Shown here piece after piece: positions 1-11,938 of a stretch of DNA of 64,000 nt. The translations under genes were made by a program, and so were the position numbers. How positions within the stretch are numbered: position 1 is the first letter of the stretch; the number at the start of each line of letters is the position of its first letter. The notes beneath the pieces were generated by a model that had not been told where the DNA came from, did no database searches, and saw only the letters and a program-made list of their open reading frames with translations. This stretch comes from Spizellomyces punctatus DAOM BR117 (Eukaryota > Chytridiomycota > Chytridiomycetes > Spizellomycetales > Spizellomycetaceae): assembly GCF_000182565.1 (NCBI RefSeq), contig NW_015971553.1, forward strand, positions 248,001 through 312,000. The letters run 5' to 3'.

Positions 1-269
1 ATCTTTATTTTATTTTTGTTTTGCCATGGCATATCATTTCACCAGAAATGAAATCTCAACACTCAAAGAGTGGTGCAGTTTTCGGATATCCTTAGCTCTC
101 ACGAAAAGGTACAGTAGTGTGCGTGCAAGTGATGCGACACGCCATTACGACATCATCCCAAGGAGGCTTGGCCCTTTGGGGACGATCGTCCCGCTCCAGC
201 CTTTGAATTCCGCCAACATCCACAAAGACAAAACACAGCACTTTCCGCTAAAAGAGTGAAATACCCCAA

Positions 270-868
270 ATGTCAAAGGAAGTTGACACAACTCCCACGG
301 GAGCTCAAGTCCTGTCTGCAACGGAAGAGCAAGTCGCAGCGGAATGTCCCGCATTGACAAAGACCTCTGATGGCAAGGTTCTACAAACACCGCTCACTTG
401 AATGCTCGAATGCAATTATCACCTAACAAAGCAAACCTCCCCAAAAGGCAATCGTACCCACAGAACTGAAATCAACAGCGTCTGAAATTGCACACCTGGT
501 TTCAATGTCGCGGGACTCATCTTTGAGTTCTTTTGAGCGCGGACAAGCTGCACAGAAAGCGAGTGACAAGCATGCGGCAATTGGGGTTGGCGTACGGCTT
601 CCTATTGATCAGACCTTAATGGATGGGACGGAGGGACTGGGGAGTGCGATGAGGATCGTGTTGTGAGTCCATCCGAAATCAAGCTATGTGGCCAGATATC
701 AAGTTTGGACAGAATATGTTATAGCGGTCCTGGTGGCATTACGCTGGATCGAAATGACACAGAGCAAACATTCTGGCTTTTAATGATAGGGTGGAGTTGG
801 AGGCACATTTTGACAATGCCATCAAAGCGGCTTTTAACACCATATCTCTCAACAACAACACCCGCTGA
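270..868 (+). CDS. small orphan protein, three exons, 133 aa
   Basis: I do not recognise this gene. Its exons are 270-377, 448-662 and 790-868. Introns are GT-AG (GTTCTA...AAAAG and GTGAGT...GATAG), and the joined length of 402 nt is in frame from ATG to TGA. The coding case rests on the splice sites fitting exactly: the first exon is phase 0, the second ends with two bases of a Leu codon, and the third completes it. The predicted protein is soluble, with a Thr/Ala/Glu-rich N-terminus, a Ser/Gln/Ala-rich middle and a C-terminal amphipathic stretch (ELEAHFDNAIKAAFNTI). There is no signal peptide, membrane segment or known motif. It lies upstream of the aminotransferase on the same strand. A longer first exon off the left edge cannot be excluded. 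Confidence 0.5.
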
Positions 869-1338
869 AAAGCATCCGAGGATCACGGCAACAGCATTCT
901 ACTCTATCTCTTTAAAATAGTCTACAAAACATCCTTTTGGGTCTCGGTGGGGCATAGCGTCAACCAGCTGGGGTCATGGTCCTGGGCACATGCAACTTGT
1001 GTTCGGTCTGACTATACGTGAATTTCAAGTACAAACACTCTAGTCCATGTATGGCATTGGTGCTATCATCCGAAAAAAAGAAAACTGCCCACCACTGTAC
1101 TGCATAGTCTCATCATCTACTGCCGTCATAGCACCAATGTAAAGTTGACTGGGGCGATTGAACTGGAGCCTTTTGAACACTTGCAATTTGGGTGGTGACA
1201 TCAGCTGTGGCACAGCCATACAACAGCTGGATGGACAGACAACCTTTCAGCTTGCTCGATTCTTCATTCTCCATTCACCCCTCATTCCAACGTCCAATAT
1301 TCCTTCCATCGTAGATCCTTATTGATTGATTGATGACA
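869..1338. other. intergenic: small gene to aminotransferase
   Basis: This is the 3' flank of the small gene and the promoter of the aminotransferase. The ORFs here are short and the codon usage is not coding-like. The last 100 bases before the aminotransferase start are pyrimidine-rich (CTCCATTCACCCCTCATTCC), as is common in fungal leaders. Confidence 0.5.
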
Positions 1339-2817
1339 ATGTCGACAACTCCACCACCAATTTCCAATCGGGCCCGAGCCAATATCCAAAAAGAAAACCT
1401 ACTCGCTATCGGTATGATGAAAGTAAGAATATAAAGTATTTCCTTGATAAAACAAAACTGGGGGCGCTTATAATATTCATGTATGCAACAAAAGTGGTGG
1501 AGAAATCAATATCATGCCGAAAAGAATCCAGATGGAATTATTAACCTCGGTACAGCGGAGAATAAGTTGATGGCTGGGACACTCGTCGATTTGGTGAGGG
1601 AGAAAATTTAGATATTTTGGAGCACTGTACAAAAGATGCCAAGTTCAACTGATATTTTTCGCATTTACAGGTTGCAAAGATGTCTGCACAATTAGTGGAT
1701 GCTACATTCTCGTATGGGCTCATGTACGGGTCGCAAGAGCTCCGCGAAAAGTTAGCGGATATGTTCAATCTACAGTTTCGACCGATTCAGCGTGTGGAAG
1801 CTGGGGAGATTGTTGTCACGAATGGAGCGTGTTCGGCGGTGAGCAATCTGGTGCAAGTCGTGTGTGATGTTGGGGATGGGGTCTTGGTACCTGGTGAGTA
1901 ATCCGTGGGTGGTACATTGTAGATTTCGGTCTAACTTGAATCTTTCCAAAGCTCCTTATTACGGAGGGTTTGGTCCCGATGTCAGCAACTACTCGCAAGC
2001 AAATCTCATTACCTGCAGCTCATCCACACCCCCCAATTTCCTTCCGACTGACCAAGACTTGGCCCAAACCCTTCAAACCAATCCAATACCGATCCGCGCC
2101 CTCCTCCTCACCAATCCAAATAATCCAACCGGTAGAGTCATCCCAACCGAAACATTGAAAACATACCTCCAATTTGCAAAATCCCACAAACTACACATTA
2201 TCCTCGACGAAATCTACGCGTTGAGCTGCTTTCGGGCATCCACTCTGGATGGATTGGAGCCTTTCACGAGCATATTAGCTATGCCATGGGTACAGGAAGA
2301 AGGATTAGAAGAATGGATTCATATCGTTTGGAGCTTTTCAAAGGATTTTGGGAGTAGCGGTCTAAGACTTGGATGTATCCAATCTCGGAATCCTCATATC
2401 CTCAAAGCCCTTCGTCCGATTTCACCCTTCACTGCTCCATCGAATGCAACCCAAACGCTCGTGATGGGGTTACTGGACCCTCCAACGACAGCTCAATTCA
2501 TACGTACGAACCAATCTCGTCTTGAAGAGATATATACTCGGTTGACAGCGTTTTTGAGGGAGCATGGTGTGCCGTACATACCCGCCAACGCCGCGTTTTT
2601 TCTCTTGGTGGATTTACGGAGATGGACGAGTGGAATGGGTGAGCAAGCCCTGTTTGAACGATTATGCGATCAAGGTGTTTATATTGCTTGTGGGAGGGCG
2701 TTTGGGTTTGGGGAGGAGGGGTGGTTTAGAGTCGTATTTGGGGTTGATTGGGAGGTTTTGGAAATTGGGATGCGAAGGTTGGTTAGAGTCTTGCAAGAGG
2801 TGGAGATGGGCCGTTAA
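1339..2817 (+). CDS. class I/II aminotransferase, ACC-synthase-like
   Basis: PLP-dependent fold-type I enzyme, best matched to the 1-aminocyclopropane-1-carboxylate synthase-like branch of aminotransferases; the real substrate is unknown. Exons are 1339-1422, 1495-1593, 1671-1893 and 1952-2817, giving 423 aa; an in-frame ATG at 1333 is an equal start candidate. Seen in the protein: HAEKNPDGIINLGTAENKL near the N-terminus (typical of ACC synthases), YGSQELREKLADMF, the TNPNNPTG substrate/PLP motif, ILDEIYAL, and SFSKDFGSSGLRLG with the Schiff-base lysine at about residue 266. The length matches the family. It has no targeting peptide, so it is probably cytosolic. Many fungal members act on amino acids without making ethylene, so ACC synthase activity should not be assumed. 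Confidence 0.88.
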
Positions 2818-3141
2818 TAAAGTGTACAAAGATGCAGGGACTAGATATCATAGAGATATATCACTGGCTGTGATCGGACGGGGTTTGAGACTAGAATTGG
2901 GATAATACGAAATCGGCTTTGCTGACGATGAGCGGGATGCGCTGTCACTTGTTCTCGTCAGTGAGCAATGCCAATCTCCTCGCTAACATGCACAAATGGA
3001 AAGCTACCAATACGACAGGATTTTATCAAATGAATTTCTCTTTATGTACACCATCAAAAAAAGCAAAGAAAAGCCAAAACATGTTGTTTAAATGACCGAT
3101 ACATGACCCACAACAACCAAGCTCATAACCCCACATCATAT
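2818..3141. other. intergenic: convergent 3' ends
   Basis: The 3' flanks of the aminotransferase (plus) and the LEA-like gene (minus) meet here. There are A-rich stretches near 3055-3080 and nothing else I can name. Confidence 0.5.
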
Positions 3142-6100
3142 TCATGGAGGAGTGGGCGAATGACTTCCACTCAACCTCCGTTCTTTGGCCAAAGCCACCT
3201 CAGCAGCCCCAGCAGCCCGCCGTTCCCTACCTTCCGCAATCAAATGCTCATTATGAATCACTTTTCCCAAACTTGTCTCAATCCTTCCAATAGCCTTTTC
3301 AATTTTTCCATGAAGCTTGTTGGGTTTCTCTCCGCTGAACCTTCGACTTCCTGTAGACGAGACGCTCCCGTCATCGCTGGTACGATTCCGGGGTTGCTCG
3401 TCTTTGGGTGGAGGTGTCGGGACAGTCAGAGCGTTAGGATCATCAGATGGGCGAGGGCGGATAGTTTCAAGACCGACGGAATCTTCTTGTTCCGCAGTGG
3501 TGGTTGCGGGTGCTTCGTGAATGAGAACGGATTCAGAGCGGGAGGGGGTGGGTGGGCGATCTTGGGTCGGAGAGGATTCGGGAATGTCTTTTGAAATTGG
3601 GAGAGGGAAGGGTGTTGCCGATTCTTGTTGGGTTGGTTGAGGTGTAGGAGGGGGTGAGCGTCTTCCACCTGTTTCTTCTGTTAGTTCGCTGCTGCTTGGC
3701 GGAATGGTTTGGTCTGTAACGCCTCCGACCGGGAGACTAGATTGTCCCAAAAGACTGCCCTCAGGAAGAGGACGAGAGCCCCAATCTTGAAAAGCGACAG
3801 TGGGACCAGGGACAAGCACATTGCGGCTTTCACCCTTGGATTGCTCAAAGATGGTCGGGATGTGACCGTGATGGGTGGACTTGTGTACTCCAGAGGGAGT
3901 GATGCCAACACCAGATTTGCCATTCAAAGGGTCGCTAATTCCATCGCGCTCGGCAGTCGAGCGGGCAAGGTCGATAGCTGCATTATCATCACGGAGAAGT
4001 CCAGCACGAAGGGCAAAAGCTACTTGAGTAGGTGATCCAGAAGCACGTAGGGAATCGTTGGACTGGATGCGATCTTGACGTTCGTCTTCTTCTTGGCTTT
4101 TGCGAATCTCACGTTCAGCAATGTTGAGAGCCAATGGTCTCTCCACGGCGCCCTCCATTTCCTGGAGGCCATGGCGGAGTGCTTCGGCAGAGTTTGTGCC
4201 GCTTGTAGGGCAGGTCTCTTGTTCGCGGAGGCGGCGGTTGCGCTCAGCTTCCTCTGCCTTACGGGATTCATTGAGCTTGTAGGAACCGCCGACAACAGGG
4301 TTAAGCTCTACACCCTTTTCGAGTCCCTCGCGCACAACCCTGGCTTCATCATGCGCATGAGGTTGATGCTTCCACCCTTCTTGGACACGTTCCTCACGTT
4401 CTTGGTCTTCTGCCTCACGAATCTGACCCTTTTTAGCAACATCTGTCGCGGGGTTGATTGTACTACCGGAAATGCCCGCTTGGAACAGGGAGGCAACTTT
4501 TTCGGCAGTCTGCTGGGTTTCGAGCTGCGGACCGGATGTACGCTCATCGCGCGCCGTTTCCTCTGCCATGCGAGACAGTTCGCGGCGAGCCACATGGACA
4601 GCACTGTTCGACTCGTCTGCGCCTTCAACAATTCCTTCCTTGACAGCTAAAGCCACATCCCTAGCTGCGTTTGGACTCATGCTCTCTACCCGAGCTTCGC
4701 GTTCTTGTTCAATGGCAGTGTCCAATTGCCTCAACCTTGCAATGTCAGCGGCGGAATGGCCTCGGCTGGCATCTGCACCAGCTTCACTCAACCCCTCTGA
4801 GAAGGCCCTCGCCTGTTGAGAGGCCACGGAGCGCTGGATTCGCTCAGCCTGAACCCTTTCCTCGCGTTCGGCGTTTTCGGCTTCACGGATCAGTTCACGA
4901 CGAGGCACATTGAGTGCCGGAATCGATCCACCTTCACCCAGGTGAACTCGAATGCCTTCGGCAAAGGCACGAGCTTCCTGGTGAGAGTGCTCATAATATT
5001 GGCGGCCGGTCGCTCCGGGGCGGTCACGACGTTGACGTTCGACCTCTTCTGCGTAGACAATATCTTCCAGAGGTGTCGGTTCAGCTTCTGCCGGGCCTTC
5101 GGCCAGAGGAAGGGCACCTTGGTGGTATTCAGTCGGAATAATGGCGCCTGTCTCGGGAAGGGCGATTTCTTTTACTTCTTCTTCGGCTGGCTTCGATGCT
5201 CCAGGTAGAACGGATGCCACGCGACTAGCTAGGTTCGATGCTGTTTGAGTAGCTGCACTAGGAAGCTCCAAGGCTTTGTTAACCGCGGTAGATCCAACTT
5301 CAGTAGCGGTTTGGCCAGCAGCTACAACTACATGAACATGGTTGAGTCGGATTACAATGCATTTGAAAGGACTGTCGCGAACACGTACCACCAGATGATA
5401 CATTAGATACAGCATTGCTGATGCCGTGACCCACGGCTGATGGAATCGCAACGACGGTCTGAGCGGTAGACGTAATGCCATGACCCACGGCCGACGGAAT
5501 CGCAGCGACTGTTTGAGCAGTAGACGTGACTGTTAGATAACAAAAATTTCATTAGTCACATAGACTTCATCAACCAAAATGTACATAGCGAAACTTACCA
5601 ACGGAGCCAACTGATCAAAGAATCAACATTCAGAAGAGAGAGGAGAATCGCTTTAGCACTATGAGAAATCAATGAATGGTTGCGCACACCAAACTCACCA
5701 GTGTGCCCGACAGCACTCGCAGCATTGACAACTCCATGACCAACAGCGCTTGGAATTGCGGCAACAGACGCAGTAGCGGCTTTGGCGGTATCGACGACTT
5801 TGGAGGCAACACCTTGAGCAGGAGGACCTGCCACATCGGCAGCATGCACGGCAGTATCCTTTGCTGCAGTTGCAGCGTTGGAAGCACCTTGAGCTACTGC
5901 ATTGGATGCACCCGCTGCAGCGTTGTACGTGCCAGCAGCAACATTGGAAGCACCTTCGGTAACTGCACGAGTAGCTCCCGCAGCAGCATTGTATGTCCCG
6001 GATGCAGCGTTGGAAGCCCCCTCAGCAACTGCGTGAGTTGCACCAGCGGCCGCATTGTATGTACCCGAGGCAACCGTAGAGACTCCGTGGCCCACTGCAC

Positions 6101-8223
6101 GAGTAGCTCCTGCAGCAGCGTTATACGTTCCTGATGCAACATTGGAGGCACCTTCAGCAACGGCATGAGTTGCACCAGCTGCTGCATTGTACGTGCCCGA
6201 GGCAACCGTAGAGACACCCTGACCCACAGCACGGGTAGCTCCCGCAGCAACGTTGTAGGTGCCTGTGGCCACACGGCTTACACCCTGTCCAACAGCCTGG
6301 GTTGCACCTGCAGCGGCGTTGTAAACTCCGGAACCGACAGTTGCAGCCGCATTGTAGACACCGTGTCCGACCGCAGAGGTGGTATCAGCGGCTTTGTGAG
6401 CGACAGTGGAGGCGACAGAGACGACGGGAGCGGTAGCTTCGATTGCACGATGCGAAGCTACTGACGCGGTTTGAGCAGCACTTCCAGCCAACTCTCCCGT
6501 CTTTTGGGCAGTAGCGTGGGCAGCATCCACAGTGAGATGAAGGGTGTTTGCTCCGACTTGTTCGACAGTGTGGGCCACGTCCACGGTCTTGTGGATGACG
6601 GCTGCACCAACTTCCTCAACCTTGTGAAGGGCGTCTGTAGCCAGGACTTTCGCCGTCGTACCGTATTCGACAGCCTTCTCTCCAAGGTTTTCCAAAACTT
6701 GGCGAGTGGCCGCTTCGGATTGGTTGTATGACGCTATTGTGCTTTCACGAGTGACCTGGACAGCAGGGGAAACGACTTCACTCGTAGTACCGTAGACTTT
6801 TCGGCCGGTTTCAGCAGTTTTGTCGTAGACGGCGCGACCAGTCTCAGCGGTCTTTCCGTACACAACTTGGGCACCGGCTGCGGTCTTGTGTGCTGCATCT
6901 TCGGCTATAATCTCTGCAGTCGTTGCCAGCTCTTTTGCCTTGGTGGCTGCTTGCTGGGCGTTAGCCTTGATGGTTTCCGGGCGCAGCGCATTGACTGTCG
7001 ATTCCGCTGCGTGCGACAGACTTTGTTTCGCGGTTTCCACGTCAGGGGCTCCAATGGTAGGAGCAACCTTGGCGTACGCTGACTCGACGACGGATTCAAC
7101 AGTGTTGACAGCTGATTGAGCGGTCTGCTTGATAGTCGTCGGGAGGTTTGCCGTTCGCTCCGCTGCTTGTTGATACGAATCACTGTACGATGCGGAAGCA
7201 GTCTCTTTACCGGCGCCGTAGGCTTCGGAAGCCTTGCCCGACACCTGCTGGGTCGTCTCGACAGCTCGTTCATAAACTTGGTTTGCAGTATCCTTTGTCG
7301 CTTGGATGACCTCGCCAGTCTTTTGCTTTGCTTGTTCAGCAGTGGCGGAAATGTTTTGACTGGCGTTTTCGCTTGCACGGTTGTAAGCGTCAGCTGTCGC
7401 GTCCCGAATTTCAGCACCGGCATTTCTGGCGGTGGTATCCACGGGTTGCTGTTCTGCCTCCCGAACTGGGCTGATAAATGTTACGGGAGTACTCGTAGTG
7501 ACCACTTGTGGTTGGGTAGTGACGGGTGCCGTGGTCGCAAAAGTCTCGGTCTCTTGAGGCTGGACGGCTGATGCAGCCTTGTTGTAAACGTTGGCAGCCA
7601 CGTCCTTGGCCTTTGTAGCGGCAGCCGCAACAGTTCCAGCAACCGACCCGATCACATCGCCTGTAGTTTCACCCGCACGGGCAGCGGTGGGATGATCGGC
7701 GGCACGAGCAACGCTGCCTTCTCCGTATACTGGAGTGCCGGTTGCAGAGACGTTGGATGTTGTATCTGGTGAGGGAGCAGACCTTGACACACGCCGAGCG
7801 GCATTGCTGAGGAAAGAAGTCGCAGCCGAGGCAATGGTTCCAACAGCGCTACGAACGCCAGCTGCAGCGTCTTTTGCTACATCTGTAAGGGTTGGTTCTT
7901 CGTCAGACGAATATGCATCCGCTGCTGGAAACCGATAGACCAAAAAAGAAGGCACAAATGAGAACGCGTCCTTGTGAACAGATTTTGCAATTCCCGTACG
8001 TACATTCAGGAAAGTCTCCAGGGAGCTCCTCAAGAGGGGTATCCGGCACCTCTCTCAACGGTACCACAGGTGTCGTGATGGGAACAAACTTTGTGCTTAG
8101 AGGAGCAGTGGCGATGACGGGTTCATCTGGACGACGAAGGTGACGATGACGAAGCTCCGTCTCGTCCGCTTGATCGGCGGGAAGTACGTAGGTCGTCTCC
8201 CTTTCTAAGGAAACGGGGTCCAT
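3142..8223 (-). CDS. giant LEA-like amphipathic repeat protein, 1594 aa
   Basis: Exons in transcription order are 8223-8004, 7924-5699, 5610-5599, 5529-5389 and 5327-3142, totalling 4785 nt in frame. The third exon is only 12 nt. The protein is Ala/Thr/Glu-rich with almost no Cys or Trp. The N-terminal third has LEA-type Ala-rich amphipathic helices (KAKDVAANVYNKAASAVQ). Nucleotides about 5870-6330 encode roughly eight copies of a 22-residue unit of the type GTYNAAAGATRAVGQGVS. Nucleotides about 3930-4975 encode about seven degenerate repeats of some 52 residues with the core A-x3-F-x2-G(I/L)...REAExxEREERV. A Pro/Ser/Thr-rich linker follows, and the last 45 residues (KIEKAIGRIETSLGKV...LIAEGRERRAAG) resemble CsbD/LEA-like modules. 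LEA proteins protect membranes and proteins during drying and dormancy. That role here is inference from composition and repeats. Confidence 0.75.
3930..4975 (-). repeat. about seven degenerate ~52-residue coding repeats
   Basis: Successive blocks start with an ARAFAEGI / ARAFSEGL / AVKEGI / LFQAGI / VVREGL / LRHGL / LRAGL helix. Each then has an N-x-A/ARREL segment and, in most copies, an acidic/basic AExxEREERV helix. Copy lengths vary by a few residues. A loose likeness to plant seed-maturation (SMP) modules is possible but unproven. Confidence 0.6.
5599..5610 (-). other. 12-nt microexon of the LEA-like gene
   Basis: On the minus strand this short block is flanked by a TTGATCAG acceptor and a GTAAGTTT donor. 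Including it keeps the frame: the upstream exon ends with one base of a codon, the microexon adds four codons' worth of bases, and the next exon continues with TSTAQTV. Skipping it also keeps the frame, since 12 is divisible by three. Confidence 0.6.
5870..6330 (-). repeat. 66-bp coding repeats in the LEA-like gene
   Basis: Around eight imperfect 66-bp direct repeats, each encoding a 22-residue unit GTYNAAAGAT(R/H)AV(G/A)(Q/E)G(V/A)S. Two alternating subtypes are visible (RAVGQGVSTVAS and HAVAEGASNVAS), which suggests that a two-unit block was duplicated. Confidence 0.75.
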
Positions 8224-8309
8224 TTGTTGAGAGGATTGTCTGGCAGAATAGGACAGCTGTCTCTAATCGTCGAATGTAGTGATTGCGCAGAACAGAGTCA
8301 GAGAGGACT

Positions 8310-8341
<32 letters not shown>

Positions 8342-9966
8342 TAAAGAATAAACAACAAATAATAAAAACAGTTGCGTGTATGTGTTGCTTGTTTTGCAGA
8401 GTAGAGCTGCAAGGAAAAAGAAATTGGGGATGGGGGGGAAATGATGGGAATCAAGCGTTTATATAAAAAGGGCGACGCAGCCAATACATTTTCGATTTCA
8501 TTCTCATCTGACTATTGTGTGTGTGTGTCCCTGACTAGGTCATTGTGTCATAACGACCCTTTGAACGCAACACACGCTCGCAAAAGAGAAGAGATTAAAA
8601 CAAAAGGGAAACAGTCAAGAAATGACGTTTTTTGCCCCCAATTCCTTCTTTGCAGCTGAGCCTCAAACTTGTCTTGTCTCTTAATAACCGCATGTAAACA
8701 AAAACATTGTCGTTATTCTTTTCTCTTGCGCCTTTCCTTGGCTTTTGGAGACAGTTTGATAGCATCATCATCATCAATCATCATCATCGTTTATTTGCAA
8801 GTGTGAGATTTCACACCTTTTGGGGAGACGCGCTCTTGACGTCACAGAAATGATGTCATCTGGTCGGAGTTTTGCATAATCAGCTTACGATATACACGTG
8901 TTGAGAAAGAACATTTCGGGCAAATGAGCCAAGCCACCTTATAGCGCGCCACACAGCCACACACGAGATCACTGGAGACAAGATAACATGGCCAAAGACG
9001 CAGCCCAAGCCCATCCGTCAGTATCCATCAAGTGGGCAAGTAACGGTTCAAAAACTGTCAAACATGACCCATGTTGTTTTACAAGCGATAAATGTGTATG
9101 ACTCTTTTGACTGCTATTCCAAATCTAACAAAGTTGAATATGATGCAAAAGTAAAAAGCGATAGCAAATGCAAGCGATGTGATAAGTGCCTTGTCATGCT
9201 GTCCCATGCGAGGAAACATGGCAATAAACTTCCGCCAGTTGAAGCGATTTGCATGACTGTGGATGAAACGTTGGATACCTCATGCGTCTTCATAAGAGGA
9301 CTAGTGAAGCGGATGACAGCCCTCAAGTCACAGCCATGGAGTCAGGTGGCTGCGACGCTTTCCTCAAAACAAAAAAAAGAGCGACGGAAACTGCGCGCGA
9401 TTTGGTCTTTGGGTAGAGCAACTTTCTAGGTTTTTCTCACGGCCCTCCCCCTCGACATTTTATTTTCCCACGCACGCACACACAAAAGTACATTTGCTCG
9501 TTCGCCGTCGTCGTCGTCGTCGTTGTTTCCCACGCCTTTTTGTTTACCCTTTCACAAACGAACGCTCATCGCGCGCATCCCTTCACTTGCAACGATAATG
9601 CAACCTTCTCGCATCTAACGCATTCGCCGCATCTTGTCTTCCCCCCACATAGTCTCTTTGATGTTTATCTAGTCTGCTCTCTATTTCTACTCTTAATTCT
9701 CATTACCTTTTACAATCATGTCCCCTTTCTTCGCTATCGCCACCAAGGGCCGGTTCTGAGCGCTCACACGCTTACGCTGCAACCCGCTTGTGCCGCAAAC
9801 GCACGACCTCTCGTTCCCCCCCTTGGCCTAGAACTAACAACACGAATCACGCCTCGTTTACATAAATTCCCCGTTGCCCCATCCGCCACTTGGTACTTTT
9901 ACCTCTTTGGAATCCCCGGTCCTCCGCTCTCGCTACCCTACTCCCCTGAAACGCTGAACGCATAAA
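8224..9966. other. divergent intergenic region, LEA-like gene and cyclin
   Basis: This 1.7-kb region holds the promoters of the LEA-like gene (minus) and the cyclin (plus). It contains a GCT trinucleotide run at 8311-8338, in the probable 5' UTR of the LEA-like gene, and a TATA-like TTTATATAAAAA at 8458-8469 usable on either strand. A CGTCGTCGTCGTCG run lies near 9507-9523. The cyclin leader, about 9430-9966, is long and C/T-rich. An ORF at 9064-9429 (121 aa, KCKRCDKC motif) has weak coding character and no clear gene structure, and I do not call it. Confidence 0.5.
8311..8338 (-). repeat. GCT/AGC trinucleotide repeat
   Basis: About nine tandem GCT units on the plus strand (AGC on the sense strand of the LEA-like gene), roughly 90-115 bases upstream of that gene's ATG. 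It is probably transcribed as 5' UTR. Confidence 0.85.
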
Positions 9967-11549
9967 ATGGATGTACCTAGGAATGTGAACGCCGCACCGC
10001 CGGCGGCTGCAGAGCCGTTTTGGCAGCTGCAGCCGCAGACATGGAAACGTCAGTTCAACATGAGCGTACTGTCCAATACAACGGTCTATGATGAATCGTG
10101 CGGTATGATTTGATGGATTTTATATTATGAAATCATAGAGTCTCATGAGAGAAATGTTGTACACTTTTACAGTGCAAACGCAAAATGAATGTCCAGCGAC
10201 ACCCAAACCGATATCGCCTGCCGAGATATTTTCGCGCAAGGCGGATTTTGTTGAGAGTCTAGTAGGTTCGTATACCCCCCAAGGACTCGAAGACGCACAA
10301 TCCAAGCAGACACTTCCTGGCGGTTCCAAATGGTGTATGGGATGCAAATAGAGAATCTCCCCCGTTTGACGTGTCAATTTGTCAGTCAGTCTTGGAAAGA
10401 CATGAAATCGAACGTTGAGACAAGGGCGCGTAAAGAGTGCCCCTACCATGCCTAAGGCTGTAAACCTTAGCGATCGCCTCAAAAACGATCTATTTGGAAA
10501 ATGGAGAAAAACAACGTTCGACTGTGGATGGTATGGATGGGGGAAAGTGGACGGTTTCCTAGAGTCTTGTCCACTGGAGTTTCCGCCATGAAAGCCTGAT
10601 TCTGTCGACAGCTTTGGGACCATGTCAGACCAACTTTACCGTTAGATGGAACCGATGCTCATGCGATCTGTACTTTTCCTTTTCAGATACCGCGGTGAAG
10701 CTCCTCCAAATGTCGTGGAAAAATAACGCACAGCCCTCAAAGGCTCGACTGGTTCCCCTGAAGATTTTCATTGAGGAAATTTTGAAACGATCTCGTACCT
10801 CCTTCTCAACCCTGCAATTGTGTCTCTTGTATCTCGTGCGTTTCAAACACCATCTTCCCGCCTACACCCGTACTTTGGCTGCCGAAGCTGCGAGCGGCAT
10901 CAGCACTGGACCAAAGAAGGCGCACCCTTCTTGCTGCTGCCGTCGCATGTTTCTTTCGGCCTTGATTGTCGCCGCAAAGTACGTGCAAGATCGGAATTAC
11001 AGCAACAAGGCATGGTCGAAAATCAGTGGACTGCCCGTGGAAGAAATCACTTGCAATGAGCGAGAATTTCTGCGGTGCATCAACTGGAAACTATACGTTT
11101 CGTACCGTTCCTTTGTTACGTGGAGCACAATGCTTTTGAACGTTGCGCACCAAATTCGAATCGAAAAATTAGGACCTGATGCGACCGGAGGCGCCATGCT
11201 GGTCGTGGTTGGTAAAAACCCTGATGGTACAAATCGGTTCGCAGTTCACCGTGAAAGCAAAGTTTGCGAAAAGGAGGTTGCCGTGCAGCCCTTGGCCACA
11301 ACGGATGTACCGCTTACTCCGCCCACCGAGCAAGATGTGCTTGTCGACACACAGGGACCCCAAATGTATCCCAGTACTGATCTTGGAGCGGGATGTTATT
11401 ATCCGTCCCCCGAGACTGTTGCTGGCGATGAAATGGAAAGTTCCAATGTGAAAATTGCGGGCGTAAAGAGAAAGTTGGACGACGTTGGCAATGACGAGCA
11501 GGATATGGTTTTGAGAAGTGGGCAAGGCATGGAGAGTATGGTATGGTAA
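9967..11549 (+). CDS. Pho80/Pcl-family cyclin
   Basis: Predicted regulatory subunit of a Pho85/CDK5-type kinase. Exons are 9967-10102, 10173-10265 and 10687-11549, giving 363 aa in frame. The N-terminal 75 residues are low-complexity (AAPPAAAEPFWQLQPQ). The cyclin box runs from about residue 90 to 215, with the family landmarks IFIEEILKRSRTS, CRRMFLSALIVAAKYVQDRN, the block NKAWSKISGLPVEEI, and NEREFLRCINWKLYVSY. The C-terminus is Pro/Thr/Asp-rich and disordered. Fungal relatives include Pcl and Clg1 cyclins, which act in the nucleus and cytoplasm in the cell cycle, phosphate and polarity control. Which of these applies here cannot be told. The second intron (421 nt) is far longer than its neighbours. 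Confidence 0.82.
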
Positions 11550-11902
11550 ATGGACGCAGTATCGCTCGGCCTTCGTTCGAGTTGACTGAGCTACTCACGT
11601 ATCCTACTACCGATCTGTACTGGAACTATATGTGCTACTTTCTCTCGATACTGCTATTACAGTCGCTTTCCCCTACTGGTGCCTTGTAGGTGGAATGAAG
11701 CCATGGGTTGGGTGTGCGGGCATACCTACGAGGTGTGATAATGTACAGTAGTCGTGTGAGGTGATGGTGGTTTGTGCACATGTGTGTGTGTACAGTCTCT
11801 TGTGCTGTGTGTGTCGTGTGTTTTGATGTGGGAGTGTTGGAGTTGCGGGTTTTGGCGAGTTGATGTGTGTGGGGTCGCAGGTGATGGTGAGAGGAATGTG
11901 GG

Positions 11903-11938
<36 letters not shown>

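Noticed and set aside
9064-9429. 121-aa ORF with KCKRCDKC motif
   Set aside because: A single weak zinc-like motif, poor coding character, and no splice or promoter support; it lies in the cyclin upstream region.
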